Shown here piece after piece: positions 60,196 through 64,000 of a DNA stretch of 64,000 nt. This DNA comes from Ornithinimicrobium sufpigmenti (GTDB lineage: Bacteria; Actinomycetota; Actinomycetes; Actinomycetales; Dermatophilaceae). The notes under the pieces are model-generated. The model made no database searches. It was given only the letters and a program-made list of their open reading frames with translations, and was not told where the DNA came from. The stretch lies in assembly GCF_004322775.1 (NCBI RefSeq), contig NZ_CP036403.1, positions 1,550,001 to 1,614,000 on the forward strand. Direction: 5' to 3'. Every line of letters starts with the position of its first letter. Position 1 is the first letter of the stretch. A program made the position numbers and the translations under genes.

Positions 60196-60849
60196 ATGAG
60201 CGCGGAGGACAAGCAGGGTCACGCTGGTGGGCCGACCTGGGGCAGGCCCGGTGCGCGGCCCGGTGCGCCCGACGCCGAGGAGCAGCTCGCCGACCAGGGG
60301 GTCGTGCAGCGGCGCCCCTCAGCGGCGGTGACGGCCCGGGCGGTGCAGACCTGGGTCGACCAGACGATCGCGCAGGCCGAGCGGCAGGGAGCCTTCGAGA
60401 ACCTGTCGGGGGCCGGCAAGCCGTTGCGGGACGTCGATGTGCGCAGCGACCCGGACTGGTGGGTCAAGAGCCTCATCGAGCGCGAACGCTTCGACCTGTC
60501 CGCCGCACTGCCCGGCGTGATGCAGCTGCGCCGGGAGAAGGCCGCCTTCCCGGACTCGCTCCTCGACCTGCCCGACGAGGCCGCGGTCCGCGAGCGGCTC
60601 GAGGACTTCAACGAGCGGGTCCTGGCCGACCGGCGCCGGCCGCACGTCGGTGCCGGCTCACCCCCGGTCGTGGGACGGGTGGACGTCGAGGAGATGGTCG
60701 AGACCTGGCGTGACCTGCGTGCGCAGCGCGGGACGGGGGGCGAGGAGACGGCGCCAGGGGAGGAAGCGACCGTCGAGGCACGGGCGGGCGGTCAGGGCGA
60801 CGGCGACGTCCGAGCGCGCAGACGCCGCTGGTGGCGGCGCAGACCCTGA
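60196..60849 (+). CDS. DUF1992 (DnaJ-homologue subfamily C28-like) protein
   Basis: 217 residues from ATG 60196, with GGAGG seven bases upstream; ATG 60190 is too close to it. The DUF1992 core spans about 50-135, with WVDQTIAQAERQGAFENLSGAGKPL, DPDWWVKSLIERERF and LPGVMQLRREKAAFP. N-terminal 40 residues are Gly/Pro-rich and the C-terminus is Arg/Trp-rich (RARRRRWWRRR). DUF1992 proteins lack a J domain and have unknown function. It is divergent from the thi operon, the riboswitch lying between. Confidence 0.82.
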   Translation: MSAEDKQGHAGGPTWGRPGARPGAPDAEEQLADQGVVQRRPSAAVTARAVQTWVDQTIAQAERQGAFENLSGAGKPLRDVDVRSDPDWWVKSLIERERFDLSAALPGVMQLRREKAAFPDSLLDLPDEAAVRERLEDFNERVLADRRRPHVGAGSPPVVGRVDVEEMVETWRDLRAQRGTGGEETAPGEEATVEARAGGQGDGDVRARRRRWWRRRP

Positions 60850-60860
60850 GCGAAGGTAGG

Positions 60861-62060
60861 TCAGAGCCCCAGCCACGGCGAGAGCGCCCGGGCGGCGGCG
60901 CGGCCGTCGTGGTGCTCGCGGGCCCAGGCCGGGCCGCGGGCGGCCAGGTCGCGGTAGCCGTCGCGGTGGGCCACCACGTCGCGCAGCACCCCCTCCAGGG
61001 TGTCCGGCGCCGCCTCGAGCACGGGTAGTCCCGGCGTGCGCGCGCGGACGTGGTCGGGCACGTGCGCCACGACCAGCCGACCGGCGGCCATCGACTCGGC
61101 CGCCAGCGTGCCGACGTTGCCCAGCACGACCTGGTCCACCACCACGTCCGCGTCCGCGACGAAGCCCGGCATCTCGGCATGTGGCACGCCGCTGAGACGC
61201 CGGTAGACCACCAACCCTTCCTGCTGCAGCCGGGTCAGCACCTCCTCGACCACCGGTGTCCCCTTCAGCCGCGGGTTGCTCGGGGCGTGCAGCACGACCG
61301 GGCGGTCCCGCTCCAGCATCGGGCGCTCAGCTCCGGGGGTGAAGCGGTCGACGTCGGCGGTGACCGGCAGCAGGCTCGCACCAGGGACATGGTCGAGCAT
61401 GTCCGCCGTGGTCACGAAGACCGGTACTTCGGCCCCCTCGAGCCGCCCCAGCACGGACCTCGTGCGCTCGACGGTCGCCTGCATCCGCTCCCACCGCTCG
61501 TCCCACTCCCCGCGAAACGGCGAGTGGGGGTATGCCGCGGCGTGCCGGTGCAGGTCCCTCAGCTCCGAGCCGTGGATCAGCACGGCGGCCTCCACCCCGG
61601 CTTCCCGCAGCCGCGGCAGGTCGTCGGTCACCCACCGGGTGAACGGGTCGTCCAGCAGGGACCGGGCACCCTCGGCCAGGACGTGCGTGGCGCCCGGCTC
61701 GCGACCCGTGCCGAGCACCCGGGCGGCGTGGCGCGGCATACCTCGGACCTGCACCGCACGGGAGAGGTGCCAGTCGCTGGGGAAGCCGAACCCGGCGGAG
61801 GAGCGGCGCTCCACCGACATGGCCCGCGCGTCGCACCCGGGCACCGCGCGGGCCGCCCTGGCCCAGCGCTCGCCCTGGCCGGCGGTGTTGAGGGGGCCGA
61901 TGACGAGCCGGCTGCGGGCCCGGGGGTCGAGGCCGGGCTGCCGGGCGACCTCGCGCTCGGCCCGCAGGCGCAGCACGGTCCCGCCGACCCCGCGTACGGG
62001 GGAGGGCAGGGCGGTCCAGGCCTGGTAGGCCCAGCGGCGTGGACCCTGCAGCGACGGCAT
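60861..62060 (-). CDS. Glycosyltransferase-like protein (GT-B fold)
   Basis: 399 residues from ATG 62060. N-terminal basic helix, then SRLVIGPLNTAGQGERWARAA; C-terminal half with RPVVLHAPSNPRLKGTPVVEEVLTRL, SGVPHAEMPGFVADADVVVDQVVLGNVGTLAAESMAAGRLVVAHV, which has the donor-binding layout of GT4/GT1 enzymes (E in AAESMAAG). No membrane helix or signal. Probably transfers a sugar in the surface-glycan pathway. On the minus strand TACCCT lies six bases before the start, suggesting a leaderless transcript. Divergent from the ABC exporter gene. Confidence 0.75.
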   Translation of the reverse strand: MPSLQGPRRWAYQAWTALPSPVRGVGGTVLRLRAEREVARQPGLDPRARSRLVIGPLNTAGQGERWARAARAVPGCDARAMSVERRSSAGFGFPSDWHLSRAVQVRGMPRHAARVLGTGREPGATHVLAEGARSLLDDPFTRWVTDDLPRLREAGVEAAVLIHGSELRDLHRHAAAYPHSPFRGEWDERWERMQATVERTRSVLGRLEGAEVPVFVTTADMLDHVPGASLLPVTADVDRFTPGAERPMLERDRPVVLHAPSNPRLKGTPVVEEVLTRLQQEGLVVYRRLSGVPHAEMPGFVADADVVVDQVVLGNVGTLAAESMAAGRLVVAHVPDHVRARTPGLPVLEAAPDTLEGVLRDVVAHRDGYRDLAARGPAWAREHHDGRAAARALSPWLGL

Positions 62061-62066
62061 CCTGCG

Positions 62067-62072
62067 AGGGTA
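62067..62072 (-). promoter_or_regulatory. Probable -10 box of the glycosyltransferase gene, minus strand
   Basis: TACCCT on the minus strand ends six bases before ATG 62060. Confidence 0.4.
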
Positions 62073-62110
62073 GTCGCCGTCGGTGGGCGTGAGTGGGACC
62101 TCCTCGCGGT

Positions 62111-62116
62111 TAGGCT
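62111..62116 (+). promoter_or_regulatory. Probable -10 box of the glycan ABC exporter
   Basis: TAGGCT ends eight bases before ATG 62125, with no Shine-Dalgarno; same hexamer as before the acetyltransferase gene at 53591. Confidence 0.45.
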
Positions 62117-62124
62117 GGGCCGCG

Positions 62125-63912
62125 ATGCTCGCTCTGTGGCGCACCGTCCGCCAGCTCATGACGGTCCTGCCGGCCGGCACCCGACGGTTCATCGCCACCT
62201 TCGCGGTGCTGCAGAGCCTGCTCGCGGTGCTCGACGTCGCTGCTATCGGGCTGCTCGCCATCGTGCTGGCCCCCATGCTCACGGGCCAGGAGCTGACCCT
62301 GCCCGTGGTCGGCATCACGCTGGGCGAGCCGCAGGACTTCGGGATCGTCCTGCTCATCGTGGGCTCCCTCATCGTGCTGAAGTCGGTGCTGGCGATCGGC
62401 CTGCAGTGGTGGGCCACCCGGCGCTTCGCCCGGTTCGAGCAGGTGCTCGGGGCCCGGCTGCTGGAGGCCACCTTCAAGGCACCCTGGACCGAGCGGCTGA
62501 GCCGCAACTCCACCGACATCATCCGCTCCACCGACGTCGGGGTGGGTTCGACGGTCGCGGGGGTGCTCATCCCGTTCTGCCAGCTCAGCGGCGAGGTGTT
62601 CACCTTCGTGGCGGTGCTCACCGTGCTGCTCGTGGCGCAGCCGGTCCTGGCCACGGCGACGATCATCTACTTCGGTTTCGTCGCCTTCCTGCTCTACCGC
62701 GTCGTGCTGCGCCGGGCCGTGCGTGCCGGGCAGGACAACCGCAAGTTCTCCGCGCGGGCGATGCGGCTGGTCAGCGAGATGGTGCACTCGCTGAAGGAGG
62801 TCACCCTGCGGGACAAGTCGCAGGAGGTGGCCGACACCGTGCTGAAGGTGCGGCGCCGCGCCTCGATGGCACGGGCGAACCAGAACTTCCTCGGCGTCAT
62901 CCCGCGCTACGTGCTGGAGGCCGGTCTGGTCGGCGGGCTGGTCATCGGCGGCCTCATCGGCTACCTGCAGAACGGTGTCACCGGCGCGGTCACCGCGATC
63001 GCGCTCTTCGGGGTGGCGGGCTTCCGGCTGGTGCCGTCGCTGACCCGGTTCCAGACGATCATGGGGCAGACCGGGGCCAACATGCCGTTCGCCGAGCAGG
63101 TGCTCGAGGAGATCGAGCGGGGCAAGGAGTATGTGGACGCCGAGCTCACCGGGGGGAACGAGCCGCTGCCGGAGGGGGCACGCACTCTCCGCCTCGAGTC
63201 GGTCACCTTCACCTACCCCGGCGCGGCCACCCCTGCGGTGAGGGACGTCAGCCTCACCCTGCCGTTCGGCCAGACCCTGGCCCTGGTGGGGGCCTCCGGC
63301 TCCGGGAAGTCGACGCTGGTGGACCTGATCCTCGGGCTGCTCCACCCCGACTCCGGCCAGATCCTCGTCGAGGACCGTCCGTTGTCGGACGTGCTCAAGG
63401 CCTGGCGGGCTCGGGTCGGCTACGTCCCCCAGGAGGTCACGCTCTTCGACGCGTCGGTGGCCCGCAACGTGGCGCTGGCCTGGGACGACGCCAACATCGA
63501 CGAGGACCGCGTGCGGCGGGCCCTGGACCGGGCGCAGCTGCTCGACGTGGTCGAGGCCCGGCCGGACGGGATCCACGGCAAGGTCGGCGAGCGGGGGCTG
63601 CAGCTCTCCGGTGGCCAGCGGCAGCGCCTCGGCGTCGCGCGGGCCCTCTACACCGACCCCCTCGTGCTCGTGATGGACGAGGCCACGTCCGCGCTCGACA
63701 CCTCCACCGAGGCGGCCGTCACCTCCGCGATCCGGGAGCTGTCAGGAGAGGTCTCGGTCATCGTCGTCGCGCACCGGCTGGCCACGATCCGGCACAGCGA
63801 GCAGGTGTGCTTCATGCGCGACGGCGAGCTGGTCGCCAGCGGCAGCTTCGCCGAGGTCGTCGCCGCGCAGCCGGACTTCGCCGCGCAGGCGGCCCTGGCG
63901 GGGCTGACGTGA
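62125..63912 (+). CDS. ABC exporter, half-transporter with fused ATPase (PglK/MsbA-like)
   Basis: 595 residues from ATG 62125. Six membrane helices (about 20-320) precede the ATPase domain: Walker A LVGASGSGKSTLVDLI, Q-loop YVPQEVTLFDASV, signature LQLSGGQRQRLGVARAL, Walker B LVLVMDEATSALDTSTE, H-loop VVAHRLATIRH. The FARFEQVLGARLLEATFKAPW and VSEMVHSLKEVTLRDKS phrases are typical of PglK-type lipid-linked oligosaccharide flippases. Given neighbouring glycosyltransferases it probably exports a lipid-linked glycan. A four-base overlap couples it to the next gene. Confidence 0.87.
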   Translation: MLALWRTVRQLMTVLPAGTRRFIATFAVLQSLLAVLDVAAIGLLAIVLAPMLTGQELTLPVVGITLGEPQDFGIVLLIVGSLIVLKSVLAIGLQWWATRRFARFEQVLGARLLEATFKAPWTERLSRNSTDIIRSTDVGVGSTVAGVLIPFCQLSGEVFTFVAVLTVLLVAQPVLATATIIYFGFVAFLLYRVVLRRAVRAGQDNRKFSARAMRLVSEMVHSLKEVTLRDKSQEVADTVLKVRRRASMARANQNFLGVIPRYVLEAGLVGGLVIGGLIGYLQNGVTGAVTAIALFGVAGFRLVPSLTRFQTIMGQTGANMPFAEQVLEEIERGKEYVDAELTGGNEPLPEGARTLRLESVTFTYPGAATPAVRDVSLTLPFGQTLALVGASGSGKSTLVDLILGLLHPDSGQILVEDRPLSDVLKAWRARVGYVPQEVTLFDASVARNVALAWDDANIDEDRVRRALDRAQLLDVVEARPDGIHGKVGERGLQLSGGQRQRLGVARALYTDPLVLVMDEATSALDTSTEAAVTSAIRELSGEVSVIVVAHRLATIRHSEQVCFMRDGELVASGSFAEVVAAQPDFAAQAALAGLT

Positions 63913-64000
63913 GCGCGCTACCCACGGTCGCCGGCCGGGCACCCCGTGTGGTGAGCCTTGTCTACAACGACGCCAGCCGGGACTCGCGCGTGCTCAAGAC
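63909..64000 (+). CDS. Glycosyltransferase N-terminus, cut by window edge
   Basis: GTG 63909 overlaps the ABC exporter stop (GTGA) and opens VSALPTVAGRAPRVVSLVYN, then DASRDSRVLK. A VxxVYND...D(S/A)RVLK motif is the usual start of GT4 enzymes acting on cell-surface glycans, and the gene would extend beyond position 64000. Only 30 residues are visible, so the family call rests on this motif and the locus context. Confidence 0.6.
   Translation, partial: MSALPTVAGRAPRVVSLVYNDASRDSRVLK

Noticed and set aside
53579-64000. Glycan locus considered as a secondary-metabolite cluster
   Set aside because: No polyketide or peptide synthetases; only sugar nucleotide enzymes, glycosyltransferases and a flippase.

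Overview
The window is chromosomal DNA of very high G+C content with actinobacterial gene content: SepH, DUF3710, DUF3159, DUF4193, DUF5998-like and DUF3071 families, DtxR/IdeR-type iron boxes, a Pat-type GNAT/acyl-CoA-synthetase fusion and many GTG starts. Gene content and codon style suggest Micrococcales, perhaps an Intrasporangiaceae/Ornithinimicrobium/Serinicoccus-like bacterium. That placement is inference. I see no phage genes, transposases, CRISPR arrays, rRNA or tRNA genes. No gene-free stretch exceeds about 265 bases.

Layout. Positions 1-4 kb hold membrane proteins of unknown role, including a large protein with four DUF5671-like repeats. Next come topoisomerase IV subunit A (parC), a divergent PadR/HAAS pair with a clear operator, a secreted CWB2-polysaccharide deacetylase protein, a daunorubicin-type ABC exporter, an MFS transporter, an M20 peptidase, a PfkB kinase, a nitroreductase and a Pat-like acetyltransferase (4-19 kb). 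From about 19 to 33 kb lies a conserved actinobacterial housekeeping block: DUF5998, alkaline-phosphatase-like enzyme, tdk, sepH, ferrochelatase, inositol monophosphatase, DUF4193, dut, DUF3710, DUF3159, a TrmA/RumA-type methyltransferase and aconitase. An accessory stretch follows (33-42 kb): a VOC protein, an LLM-flavin oxidoreductase fused to a hemerythrin domain, an IdeR-regulated ferric-siderophore ABC operon with a DUF2218 protein, and PPK2. The conserved block resumes with a BCCT transporter, dxs, a diacylglycerol-kinase-like enzyme and an App1-like phosphatase. A RIO-type kinase, an NhaC antiporter, a DoxX protein and a second inositol-phosphatase-like enzyme follow.

From 52.5 kb to the right edge is a cell-surface glycan locus: GT2 plus DUF2304, then acetyltransferase, aminotransferase, sugar dehydrogenase and GT4 genes in one tightly overlapping operon, then a glycosyltransferase, a PglK-type ABC exporter and the start of another glycosyltransferase. 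The acetyltransferase/aminotransferase/dehydrogenase set matches the Wbp/Wlb route to diacetamido-dideoxy-uronic acid sugars. A TPP-riboswitch-controlled thiM-thiE-thiD operon and a DUF1992 gene interrupt the locus.

The most interesting signals are: (i) a dispersed octamer GGTATGCC/GGCATACC that dictates local codon choice; (ii) an abrupt codon-usage change inside the sugar operon, with both borders inside genes, suggesting allelic replacement; (iii) the LLM-hemerythrin fusion; (iv) a His-Gly-Thr repeat tail on the siderophore ATPase; (v) well-formed operators in front of padR, aconitase, the VOC gene and the doxX gene; and (vi) many apparent leaderless promoters with a TANNNT -10 box 6-8 bases before the start codon. 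Most tandem gene pairs overlap by exactly four bases (ATGA or GTGA), implying translational coupling.
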